Positions 34,322-42,358 of a stretch of DNA of 64,000 nt are shown here, one piece after another. The position numbers and the translations under genes were made by a program. The notes under the pieces are model-generated. The model did not search any database and had not been told where the DNA came from. It saw only the letters and a list, made by a program, of their open reading frames with translations. The DNA comes from Treponema_I sp045599005 (lineage in GTDB: Bacteria > Spirochaetota > Spirochaetia > Treponematales > Treponemataceae). The stretch spans positions 1 to 64,000 of the forward strand of contig JAZRVF010000025.1 in NCBI GenBank assembly GCA_045599005.1, in the 5' to 3' direction. Numbering within the stretch: the first letter of the stretch is position 1; each line of letters starts with the position of its first letter.

Positions 34322-36427
34322 ATGTCAAAGGTAACTGAAGAGTTCGGATGCATGGTTTTTAACGAAACCACAATGAAAGAGCGTCTGCCTAAAGAAACTT
34401 TCAAAGCTCTCATGCGCACGCTCCGTGACGGTGAAAAACTTGATATCACTGTTGCAAACGTAGTGGCAAATGCAATGAAAGACTGGGCGATCGAGAAAGG
34501 CGCAACCCATTTTACCCACTGGTTCCAGCCTTTGACAGGTGTCACTGCCGAGAAACACGACAGTTTCATCCAGCCAGCTTCTGACGGACAGATCATCATG
34601 GAATTCAGCGGAAAGGAACTTGTCCAGGGTGAGCCTGACGCATCAAGTTTCCCCAGCGGAGGAATCCGTGCCACATTTGAGGCCCGCGGTTACACTGCAT
34701 GGGATCCCACATCCTACGCATTCATCAAAGACGGTACACTCTGTATCCCAACCGCATTCTGCTCATACACAGGTGAGGCTCTGGACAAGAAAACACCTCT
34801 TCTCCGTTCAATGGAAGCCCTTGACCGTCAGGCAGTCCGCGTGCTGCATCTGTTCGGAAACAGTGATGTTACAAGCGTAAAGACAACAGTCGGTCCTGAA
34901 CAGGAATATTTCCTGGTGGACAAATCTGTTTACGACAGACGCGAAGACTTGATCTATACAGGACGCACACTTTTCGGAGCAAAATCACCTAAAGGTCAGG
35001 AACTGGAAGACCATTATTTCGGTATGATCAAACCACGTGTTCAGGCATTCATGAAAGAACTGAACGATGAACTCTGGAAACTGGGAATTCTTGCAAAGAC
35101 AGAGCATAACGAAGTTGCTCCTGCACAGCACGAACTGGCTCCGATTTTCAGCACGACAAACCTGGCCTGTGACCATAACCAGCTTACAATGGAAATGATG
35201 CGCAAAGTTGCGTCAAAACACGGAATGGTCTGTCTTCTGCACGAGAAACCTTTTGAAGGAGTCAACGGTTCCGGTAAACACAATAACTGGTCAATCTCCA
35301 CAAATACCGGAAAGAACCTGCTGGATCCCGGTGCAAGCCCTGAGAGCAACGCACAGTTCCTTCTTTTCCTGTGTGCCGTGATCAAAGCAGTTGATGATTA
35401 TCAGGATCTGCTCCGTATTTCTGTTGCAAGTGCCGGAAACGACCACCGCCTTGGAGCTAACGAAGCTCCGCCAGCCATTGTCTCAATGTTCCTTGGTGAT
35501 GAACTCCAGGGAATCCTTGAGGCTCTTGAAAGCGGAACACCTTACGGATCACACGCTAAAGAAAAGATGCAGATCGGTGTAACAGTCCTGCCTGAGTTCA
35601 GCAAAGACACAACTGACCGTAACCGTACATCACCTTTTGCCTTCACAGGTAACAAGTTTGAGTTCCGTATGCTGGGAAGCCAGGATTCAATTGCCTGTGC
35701 AAACACAATGATCAATACTGCTGTTGCTGATGTCCTGTGTCAGTTTGCAGACCAGCTGGAAGGAAGCAAAGACTTCCAGGGTGATCTGCAGAAACTGATC
35801 CTGAAGACAATCAAAGACCACAAACGCATTATTTTCAACGGAAACGGTTATGATGATGCATGGGTCAAGGAAGCAGAAAAACGCGGACTTATGAACCTTA
35901 AGTCTGCTCCTGAGGCAAACCACCACCTGTGTGATGAGAAGAACCTTAAGGCTTTCATCAAGCACGGTGTTTTCAGCGAAGTTGAGATCAGAAGCCGCTT
36001 CGAGATTCAGAACGAGAACTACTGGAAGATCCTGAACATTGAAGCTCTGACAATGATTGACATGACCAAAAAACAGATTCTGCCTTGCGGAACAAGATTC
36101 GCAAGCTGTCTGGCACAGACAGTAAGTCTTGAGAAAGATGCCCTTGGAACAGGTGCCGGTGAGCTTGAGACGGTATACGAGAAGGATCTGCTTAAGAAAG
36201 TTGCCGGTCTTACTTCAAAGATCTACAAGGCTGTAGGTGTTCTTGAGGAGAAAGTTGCACAGGCAAAAGAGATGGAAGGTGCTGAGGAACTTGCTTTCTT
36301 CTTCCATGACCAGGTTCTTGCCGCAATGGATGAACTTCGCTGCTATGCCGACCAGCTGGAATCAGTCACACCCAAAGATCTGTGGCCTTTCCCCAGTTAC
36401 GGTGACATTCTGTTCAGCGTAAGATAA
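34322..36427 (+). CDS. glnN: Glutamine synthetase, type III
   Basis: A 701-residue GSIII, a second and structurally distinct glutamine synthetase, common in anaerobic gut bacteria. Family motifs seen: FGCMVFNETTMKERLP at the N-terminus, THFTHWFQPLTGVTAEKHDSF, FSGKELVQGEPDASSFPSGGIRATFEARGYTAWDP, GPEQEYFLVD (metal ligand region), KTEHNEVAPAQHELAPIF, KPFEGVNGSGKHNNWSI and NRTSPFAFTGNKFEFRMLGS. It has normal length with no gaps. Two serial ANTAR-type terminators in its leader suggest tight repression when nitrogen is plentiful. The ammonium transporter follows, so uptake and assimilation are adjacent. Confidence 0.96.
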   Translation: MSKVTEEFGCMVFNETTMKERLPKETFKALMRTLRDGEKLDITVANVVANAMKDWAIEKGATHFTHWFQPLTGVTAEKHDSFIQPASDGQIIMEFSGKELVQGEPDASSFPSGGIRATFEARGYTAWDPTSYAFIKDGTLCIPTAFCSYTGEALDKKTPLLRSMEALDRQAVRVLHLFGNSDVTSVKTTVGPEQEYFLVDKSVYDRREDLIYTGRTLFGAKSPKGQELEDHYFGMIKPRVQAFMKELNDELWKLGILAKTEHNEVAPAQHELAPIFSTTNLACDHNQLTMEMMRKVASKHGMVCLLHEKPFEGVNGSGKHNNWSISTNTGKNLLDPGASPESNAQFLLFLCAVIKAVDDYQDLLRISVASAGNDHRLGANEAPPAIVSMFLGDELQGILEALESGTPYGSHAKEKMQIGVTVLPEFSKDTTDRNRTSPFAFTGNKFEFRMLGSQDSIACANTMINTAVADVLCQFADQLEGSKDFQGDLQKLILKTIKDHKRIIFNGNGYDDAWVKEAEKRGLMNLKSAPEANHHLCDEKNLKAFIKHGVFSEVEIRSRFEIQNENYWKILNIEALTMIDMTKKQILPCGTRFASCLAQTVSLEKDALGTGAGELETVYEKDLLKKVAGLTSKIYKAVGVLEEKVAQAKEMEGAEELAFFFHDQVLAAMDELRCYADQLESVTPKDLWPFPSYGDILFSVR

Positions 36428-36464
36428 AGGGTGCTGCAGACAGCCCTTTAGATGTCTGCAAAAT

Positions 36465-36559
36465 CAGGGGAGTGATTCCCTGTGTAAAAATAATTTTCTG
36501 CACAATGGCGTGTCTGTCTGAAACTTTAATGTGTGTTCAGTCAGGCACGCTTTTTTTTT
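36465..36559 (+). promoter_or_regulatory. amt leader: two hexaloop hairpins and terminator
   Basis: This is the only leader with a visible pair of hexaloop hairpins. The first, CAGGGG[AGTGAT]TCCCTG (36465-36482), and the second, GCAC[AATGGC]GTGT (36500-36513), both have A1 and G4 loops and are 17 bases apart, as in the classical two-hairpin ANTAR motif. The second overlaps the 5' arm of a 15-bp terminator (36508-36522 with 36536-36550, one mismatch) and nine T. The first hairpin might instead be part of the glnN 3' end. No convincing promoter was found between glnN and amt. Confidence 0.82.
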
Positions 36560-36592
36560 GCTGATTAAAAAAAGACGACAGGAGGTCTTTTT

Positions 36593-38350
36593 ATGGAAGA
36601 AATCATGAGTTCCCTGCAGTCATTGCAGGGTGATTTGTGGGGAGTTTGGTTCCTGCTGGGTGCAGCCCTGGTTTTCTGGATGCAGGCAGGATTTGCGATG
36701 GTAGAGACTGGTTTTACCCGTGCCAAAAACACAGGTAACATCATTATGAAAAACCTGATGGACTTCTGTATCGGTACAGTAATGTTCATCCTCATCGGTT
36801 TTGGCCTTCTTCTTGGCGAAAACGCATTCTTCGGTCTGATCGGTAAACCCGACTGGCAGGTTTTCACAAACTACGGCGATTTTGACTGGTCCGGCTTTGT
36901 GTTCAACCTGGTGTTCTGCGCAACAACAGCGACAATTGTTTCCGGTGCCATGGCTGAGCGCACAAAGTTCCTGAGTTACTGTGTATATTCCGCAATCATC
37001 TCAGGTATCATCTATCCAATTGAGGCACACTGGACATGGGGCGGCGGCTGGCTTGCGTCAATCGGTTTCCATGACTTTGCAGGTTCTGCATGTATTCATA
37101 TGGTCGGCGGTATCTGTGCTCTTATCGGTGCAAAGATGGTCGGTCCCCGTATCGGAAAATTTGAGCGGGATGCTAACGGTACAATTACAAAAGTAAACGC
37201 ATTCCCCGGACACAACCTGCCCATCGGTGCTCTTGGTGTGTTCATCCTTTGGCTGGGATGGTACGGATTCAACGGTGCCGCCGCAACTTCACTGGGTCAG
37301 CTTGGATCAATCTTTGTGACAACAACAATTGCTCCGGCTCTTGCTACAGTCACAACAATGATCTTTACATGGATCAAATACGGTAAGCCTGATGTCTCAA
37401 TGTGTCTGAACGCTTCTCTGGCTGGTCTTGTTGCAATCACTGCTCCCTGTGACGTTGCAGATGCAGGTGGTGCATGTATCATCGGTATTGTAGCCGGACT
37501 TCTGGTTGTTTTCGGTGTATGGCTCATGGATTACAAACTGCACATCGACGATCCGGTCGGTGCTGTTGCAGTTCATATGATGAACGGTATCTGGGGTACA
37601 CTGGCTGTCGGTCTCTTTGCAAATCCCACAGTTCCGGGTTACGCACTTGCAGATTCAGAAGGAAACCTGATCGCAGGACTTTTCTACGGTGGCGGACTCA
37701 AGTGCCTTGGTCTGCAGTGTCTTGGAACTGTTTCAATCGTTCTTTGGACTGTAGTGATGATCATCCTGACTTTTGCTGTGATTAAAAAGATTTTTGGTCT
37801 GCGTGTTTCTGCTGAGGAAGAGATTGTCGGTCTGGACAAACTGGAACATGGTCTGGATTCCGGTTATGCCGGTTTCGCAATGCCTTATACAGCTGCAGAA
37901 GTTCAGGAAGCACGGGAGGCAGGTGTTGCTCTTGCTCCTGACCAGACGGTGGAAGTCATGGCTGTTCCTGCGACAAAACTGAGTTCAACAGATATTGCGG
38001 CACACAAGGTTGTTATTGTTACACGTCAGAACAAGTTCAATGCTCTGAAGGCTGCCATGAACCAGATCGGTGTCACTGGAATGACTGTGATCAACGTAAT
38101 GGGCTGTGGTATGCAGAAAGGTGCCAGCGAGTATTACCGCGGTGTCCAGATGGATATCAACCTGCTGCCCAAGATCAAGGTTGAGATTGTTGTAAGCAAG
38201 GTTCCTGTTACAGAAGTTATTGAAGCGGCCAAGAAAGCGCTTTACACAGGTCATATCGGTGATGGAAAGATCTTCGTATATCCTGTGGAGAATGTGGTTA
38301 AAGTCCGCACTGGCGAAAGCGGCTTTGATGCACTTCAGGACGCAGAATAA
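36593..38350 (+). CDS. amt: Ammonium transporter fused to a C-terminal PII (GlnK-like) domain
   Basis: A 585-residue fusion. Residues 1 to about 425 are an Amt channel with about eleven helices; the pore histidines lie in CIHMVGGICAL and VHMMNGIWGTL, and NAFPGHNLPIGALGVFILWLGWYGFN is the family signature. From about residue 465 the protein is a PII domain: VVIVTRQNKFNALKAAM, a T-loop MGCGMQKGASEYYRGVQ with the usual tyrosine, LLPKIKVEIVV and the B/C-loop TGHIGDGKIFVYPVENV. Normally a separate GlnK trimer plugs Amt according to ATP/ADP and 2-oxoglutarate; here the sensor is tethered. GGAGG at 36582 is the ribosome site. Confidence 0.95.
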   Translation: MEEIMSSLQSLQGDLWGVWFLLGAALVFWMQAGFAMVETGFTRAKNTGNIIMKNLMDFCIGTVMFILIGFGLLLGENAFFGLIGKPDWQVFTNYGDFDWSGFVFNLVFCATTATIVSGAMAERTKFLSYCVYSAIISGIIYPIEAHWTWGGGWLASIGFHDFAGSACIHMVGGICALIGAKMVGPRIGKFERDANGTITKVNAFPGHNLPIGALGVFILWLGWYGFNGAAATSLGQLGSIFVTTTIAPALATVTTMIFTWIKYGKPDVSMCLNASLAGLVAITAPCDVADAGGACIIGIVAGLLVVFGVWLMDYKLHIDDPVGAVAVHMMNGIWGTLAVGLFANPTVPGYALADSEGNLIAGLFYGGGLKCLGLQCLGTVSIVLWTVVMIILTFAVIKKIFGLRVSAEEEIVGLDKLEHGLDSGYAGFAMPYTAAEVQEAREAGVALAPDQTVEVMAVPATKLSSTDIAAHKVVIVTRQNKFNALKAAMNQIGVTGMTVINVMGCGMQKGASEYYRGVQMDINLLPKIKVEIVVSKVPVTEVIEAAKKALYTGHIGDGKIFVYPVENVVKVRTGESGFDALQDAE

Positions 38351-38409
38351 TCCGTTTTATGAATGAAACAGTCAGTCAGCGGCTGCCAAAACCGCTAGCT
38401 GGCGTCGCT

Positions 38410-38459
38410 ACACACGCAGGACGGCAATGAAACTATCATTCCGTCCTGCGAGTGTTTTT
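38410..38459 (+). terminator. Terminator after amt
   Basis: A long stem: 38411-38424 pairs with 38441-38454 with one A-A mismatch, and AATGA/TCATT continues the helix inward (38426-38430 with 38436-38440). A run of five T follows. Strong intrinsic terminator for the amt transcript, 60 bases after the stop. Confidence 0.88.
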
Positions 38460-38514
38460 GTCAGTCACTGCCTTCCTTTTTTCTTCCCTCGGGTGATTAT
38501 ATATGTTTAACGGC

Positions 38515-38611
38515 AAAATAAACGGAACGTAGTCGGGATTCTGCAAGAAATCGCTTGCAACTTGTTGCACCGCGATTTATTGCGGGATTCCGGCGGAGTT
38601 CCGTTTATTTT
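38515..38611. repeat. 97-bp nested inverted repeat between convergent genes
   Basis: Outer arms AAAATAAACGGAAC (38515-38528) and its exact complement (38598-38611) enclose a second 12-bp inverted repeat (38543-38554 with 38572-38583, one mismatch). That encloses a third, GCAAC/GTTGC, at the centre (38557-38568). The motif CGGGATTC also appears in direct orientation near 38534 and 38584. It ends six bases from the stop of the convergent GH39 gene. It may act as a two-way terminator or be a non-autonomous mobile repeat; no coding frame is seen. Confidence 0.75.
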
Positions 38612-38617
38612 ATTGTA

Positions 38618-40234
38618 TCATTTCATGACACGGGAATAGTCATAGCCTCTGTCACTTTTCAGGGTTACAGGTTTCAGCTGGAAGAAAATCACATCATTGT
38701 CTTTAAGCTCGAAACTTAATTCCGTAGTCTTTGCTGAATCTGTGGAAAGAAGCTCTGTCTTTACTGAGGGACTGCTGGTTTTTCTGATCAGTTCCAGCTG
38801 TTCCTGGCTTGGGTTTGCAGGTTCACCAAGATCGTGCCAGGTTTTAAGAGGGTTACAGGAGTCTTCACCGCAGTGTTCTGTGATAAGTGTGTAAGAAGGT
38901 TCCGCAGTGTCAAAAAGGAAGTTCCGGCTTACAGTTTTTCCGCTACGCCCGATATTGTCGTGCCAGAGGATTCCCCTGTATTCCGCCCCGTATTTCATTA
39001 TGAGACAGTTGTCGTCTCTGTGGACACATTTCCCTTCAGTCCTGTCAGCTCCGGTCTCCTTAAGTTTTTTGAAGAATACAAAAGTCCAGAATGTGGGTTT
39101 GGGAATGTTTCCGTTTGCAACAAGACCGAATCCGCCGTGAAACAGTGAGAAGGGTACGCCGCGCTCTTCAAAGATGTCGCCGAAAGTCCAGTATGAATAA
39201 GACTGTGCGTAATCTCCCAGACGGGAAAGCTGCCGCGCTATGTAAGCCGCATTCTTGTTTGTGTCGTGGAGAGGGCAGTTGGGAATATAGGATGTGTTGT
39301 ACTCCGTGATGTGCACAGGAAGTCCTTTATATTCCTCGTATCTGTCGATGATTGCCCGCGTTGTTGCAAGGTTTGCGAAACCGTCTTCCTGAGGTGAAAG
39401 TTCTGCGTAACCGTAATGCCCATGATCTTCCGGAAGTTCTGTGGTGTAATGATGCCGTGTCACAAAATCGATTTTAAGTTTTCTGCTGTGACAGAATTCC
39501 ATGAAGGCAGAGATCCACTCTTCGTCACTGCCGCCACAGACTGCTGGACCGCCCACCCGGTATTTCTCATCAAGTGCTTTGATTGCCTTGAAGGTGCGCT
39601 CAAAAAGTCTGAAATATTCCTCCTTGCTTGCATCCTTCCAGAAGCCCCGCAGATTAGGTTCGTTCCACACTTCAATGGGCCATGTGACAACTTCCTCATG
39701 ACCATAGCGGTCAGAAAGGTGATTCAGTGTCGCGCATACAAGATCGCACCAGCGGTCATAATCCTTTGGGGGGACAGTGTGACCCATCCAGTAGAAAACT
39801 GTCTGCCTGTCAGAAGAAAGCTCCTGAGGCATGAATCCCAGCTCAAGGAAGGGCTTGATCCCCAACCTGAGGTAAGAATCCATCACCATGTCCAGGTAAG
39901 TCCAGTTGTATTCCACAAAGGTCTCACCAAGCTCATCCTCGGGAATCGGTTCAAAACCGCCGTCTTTTGAAGGTCGCATTTTCGGAGTTCCAATCTGGGA
40001 AAAGGCGCTTCCGAAAACTGAAGGCTCCTTGTAGTACTCGTGGTAAATCGACATGTCGTCATGGTAAAGTCCGTGCCCCCGGATGTGACTGAATCCGATG
40101 TATTTCTGAACAAGTTCCAGCTGCTCAAGATATTGTTTCTGAAGTGCAAGACCCATGCGGCCTGTTCCTATGCAGTAATCAACCTGATTGTTGAAAGGGA
40201 TTTCTTTATCTCCCGAAATTCTGATCTGTTCCAT
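38618..40234 (-). CDS. Glycoside hydrolase family 39, beta-xylosidase type
   Basis: A 538-residue enzyme starting at ATG 40234 (MEQIRISGDKEIPFNNQ). GH39 features are clear: FSHIRGHGLYHDDMSIY, the acid/base glutamate in WPIEVWNEPNLRGFW (about residue 170), the nucleophile in VHITEYNTSY (about 270) and SYWTFGDIFEE. A C-terminal beta domain ends the protein. No signal peptide is present, so it likely works on imported xylo-oligosaccharides. It is the only minus-strand gene between 18.1 and 58 kb and interrupts the nitrogen genes, suggesting a separate insertion into this region. Confidence 0.93.
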   Translation of the reverse strand: MEQIRISGDKEIPFNNQVDYCIGTGRMGLALQKQYLEQLELVQKYIGFSHIRGHGLYHDDMSIYHEYYKEPSVFGSAFSQIGTPKMRPSKDGGFEPIPEDELGETFVEYNWTYLDMVMDSYLRLGIKPFLELGFMPQELSSDRQTVFYWMGHTVPPKDYDRWCDLVCATLNHLSDRYGHEEVVTWPIEVWNEPNLRGFWKDASKEEYFRLFERTFKAIKALDEKYRVGGPAVCGGSDEEWISAFMEFCHSRKLKIDFVTRHHYTTELPEDHGHYGYAELSPQEDGFANLATTRAIIDRYEEYKGLPVHITEYNTSYIPNCPLHDTNKNAAYIARQLSRLGDYAQSYSYWTFGDIFEERGVPFSLFHGGFGLVANGNIPKPTFWTFVFFKKLKETGADRTEGKCVHRDDNCLIMKYGAEYRGILWHDNIGRSGKTVSRNFLFDTAEPSYTLITEHCGEDSCNPLKTWHDLGEPANPSQEQLELIRKTSSPSVKTELLSTDSAKTTELSFELKDNDVIFFQLKPVTLKSDRGYDYSRVMK

Positions 40235-40369
40235 AAGAAAAAGTGTACAGACCAAACAGTCGGGAATCAATCAGTAATTTTTAGCATTTTTTATAGGATG
40301 TATGAAAAATTTTACACTATGGAAGGTGATTTTCAAATCAACTTGCAAAATATAAAAACCTGGGTTTAA

Positions 40370-42316
40370 ATGAATGAGATAAATATGAATAGTGTTCAGA
40401 AAATATCATTCGAAGTCCTGCTGGTGGTAATCAGTTTCTTTATTTCCGTCCGCTGTCAGTTCAGAAAAGAAAAAGTAATGCTGCAGCGTTTCTCCAGTTA
40501 TTCCCTTGCATTGCTGTTTTTCCTTGTAGTCAATCTCCTGGTCCGCTTTTATGAACTGAGAATCATCTTCTGGAACAGGCAGATAATGATGTGCCTTTAT
40601 ACGGTTTCCCTCATCCTTCAGGTGATAGTTTCCTACCAATGGTTCAGATTTGTGGAGGTCATCATCGGCAACTCTTTTTTTTCAAAGCACGCTGCCGGAA
40701 GAATCATCAGCTTAATCCCCGTGGTTTTTGTATTTATCACCGTCATCTGGAATCTTGGACCCGGTTTTCTCTTCATTCTGGATGAGAACAATGTATATCA
40801 GCGGGGAAGTCTGTTTTTCCTGCAGGTTGCGCCGCCATTCTCCTATGTGTTCATCTGTATCGGAACATCGGTAAAAGCAATCCTGAAGAAAGAAGACAGA
40901 CATGTTATCATTTTTTTCCTGGTCTCTTTCATTCCCATCATCCTTACCACTGTTCTTCAGATTCTTTTCGGCGGTTCATTCATCATGGCAGGATTCACCT
41001 GTGTCTGTGTTTTCGCATACATAGAGCTGTGTCTTGAAGAAATCCAGGAGATTGACAAAGTAAATGCTGTTGAGGAAGCGAACAGCAGACTTGTCAAGGC
41101 AAAACAGTCTGCGGAAGAAGCGAACAGGGCAAAGTCAAAGTTTCTTGCTGACATGTCCCATGAGATCCGCACACCGCTGAACGGTGTTGTGGGCTTTACC
41201 AATCTTGCACGTAAAAACATCGGGAACAATGAGAAAGTCCATGACAATCTTGAGGAAATAAAAAAAGCCGGCAGCAATCTTCTTGATAAGATTGACAAAA
41301 TCCTTGTGATGAGCCGTATAGAAAGCGGAAAGACGGAAGTCATAAAAGAAGAAGTCAATCTGCTTTCTGTGCTCGGTAATCTTGAGTCCCGCATAAAATC
41401 TGCCGCAGATGCAAAAATGATTGAATTTTCCCTGAATACTGAGGGACTGCTTCATGAGAATGTTTTTACGGACAACAAACATCTGGACAAAATTTTGACC
41501 TATCTTAGTGAGAATGCAATCAATTTTACAAAAAAGGGCGGAAAGGTTCTGATTTCTGTAAAAGAGATTTCTGAACTTTCGCCAGATGCAAAAAACCCCG
41601 AGACCGGAAAATCAGATTACGAGATCCGTGTTAAAGACAATGGAATCGGAATGTCAAAGGATTTTGCCCAGCTGATTTTTGAACCTTTTACAAGAAAATA
41701 CAATCCTAAAGTTTTTCAGTTACAGGGTACGGGACTTGGGCTTGCAATCACAAAAAGCCTTGTGGAAATGATGCAGGGGACTGTGACTGTTGAGACGGAA
41801 GAGGGCAGCGGATCCGAATTCCTTGTGAGGCTTCCTATGGAATTCGTTGTTCTGGAAAGCATTAAGGCAAAGGAAAAGGATTCTTATGAAAGCAGTTTTG
41901 TATTCTCCGGTGAATATGCAAACAGGAATATCCTGCTTGTTGAGGATAACCCGATTAATCAGGATATTGCACTTGAGGTTCTTGAAAATGCGGGATTTTC
42001 TGTTGATACGGCTGTCAATGGTCTTGAGGCTGTGGAAAAAATCAGGGGCGCAGAAGCTGATAAATACGCAATCATTCTTATGGATATCCATATGCCGGAA
42101 ATGGACGGACTTGAGGCCACAAGAGTGATCCGAAAGCTTGAAGACACTGCAAAAGCCTGCATCCCGATTTTTGCGGTGACAGCGGATATTTATGAAGAGG
42201 AAAGGCAGAAAGCCTTGGCGGCAGGAATGAACGGCCAGATCTCAAAGGACTTTGATATTTCTGAGGTCCATAAAATCATGCAGCATCTGCCGCAGAACAC
42301 AAGACTCAGTCACTGA
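40370..42316 (+). CDS. Seven-helix hybrid histidine kinase with receiver domain (first of a pair)
   Basis: A 648-residue sensor kinase. About seven membrane helices occupy residues 12-218. A coiled coil (NAVEEANSRLVKAKQSAEEANRAKSKF) leads to the HisKA box FLADMSHEIRTPLNGVV, and an HK ATPase domain has the N-box AINFTKKGG, VKDNGIGM and GTGLGLAITKSL. The C-terminal receiver (NILLVEDNPINQDIA, ILMDIHMPEMDG) keeps the acceptor aspartate, but after the conserved lysine it reads ISKDFD rather than KP. No periplasmic sensor domain is visible, so the membrane part itself is the likely sensor. The stop is 42 nt before a paralogous kinase gene. Confidence 0.9.
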   Translation: MNEINMNSVQKISFEVLLVVISFFISVRCQFRKEKVMLQRFSSYSLALLFFLVVNLLVRFYELRIIFWNRQIMMCLYTVSLILQVIVSYQWFRFVEVIIGNSFFSKHAAGRIISLIPVVFVFITVIWNLGPGFLFILDENNVYQRGSLFFLQVAPPFSYVFICIGTSVKAILKKEDRHVIIFFLVSFIPIILTTVLQILFGGSFIMAGFTCVCVFAYIELCLEEIQEIDKVNAVEEANSRLVKAKQSAEEANRAKSKFLADMSHEIRTPLNGVVGFTNLARKNIGNNEKVHDNLEEIKKAGSNLLDKIDKILVMSRIESGKTEVIKEEVNLLSVLGNLESRIKSAADAKMIEFSLNTEGLLHENVFTDNKHLDKILTYLSENAINFTKKGGKVLISVKEISELSPDAKNPETGKSDYEIRVKDNGIGMSKDFAQLIFEPFTRKYNPKVFQLQGTGLGLAITKSLVEMMQGTVTVETEEGSGSEFLVRLPMEFVVLESIKAKEKDSYESSFVFSGEYANRNILLVEDNPINQDIALEVLENAGFSVDTAVNGLEAVEKIRGAEADKYAIILMDIHMPEMDGLEATRVIRKLEDTAKACIPIFAVTADIYEEERQKALAAGMNGQISKDFDISEVHKIMQHLPQNTRLSH

Positions 42317-42358
42317 TGTGCGGGTCTGTCGGATCAAGAGTTTAATGGAAGGTTTGCT

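Noticed and set aside
38350..38618. Coding gene in the amt-GH39 gap
   Set aside because: No open frame of useful length with a ribosome site; the gap is explained by a terminator and a nested inverted repeat.
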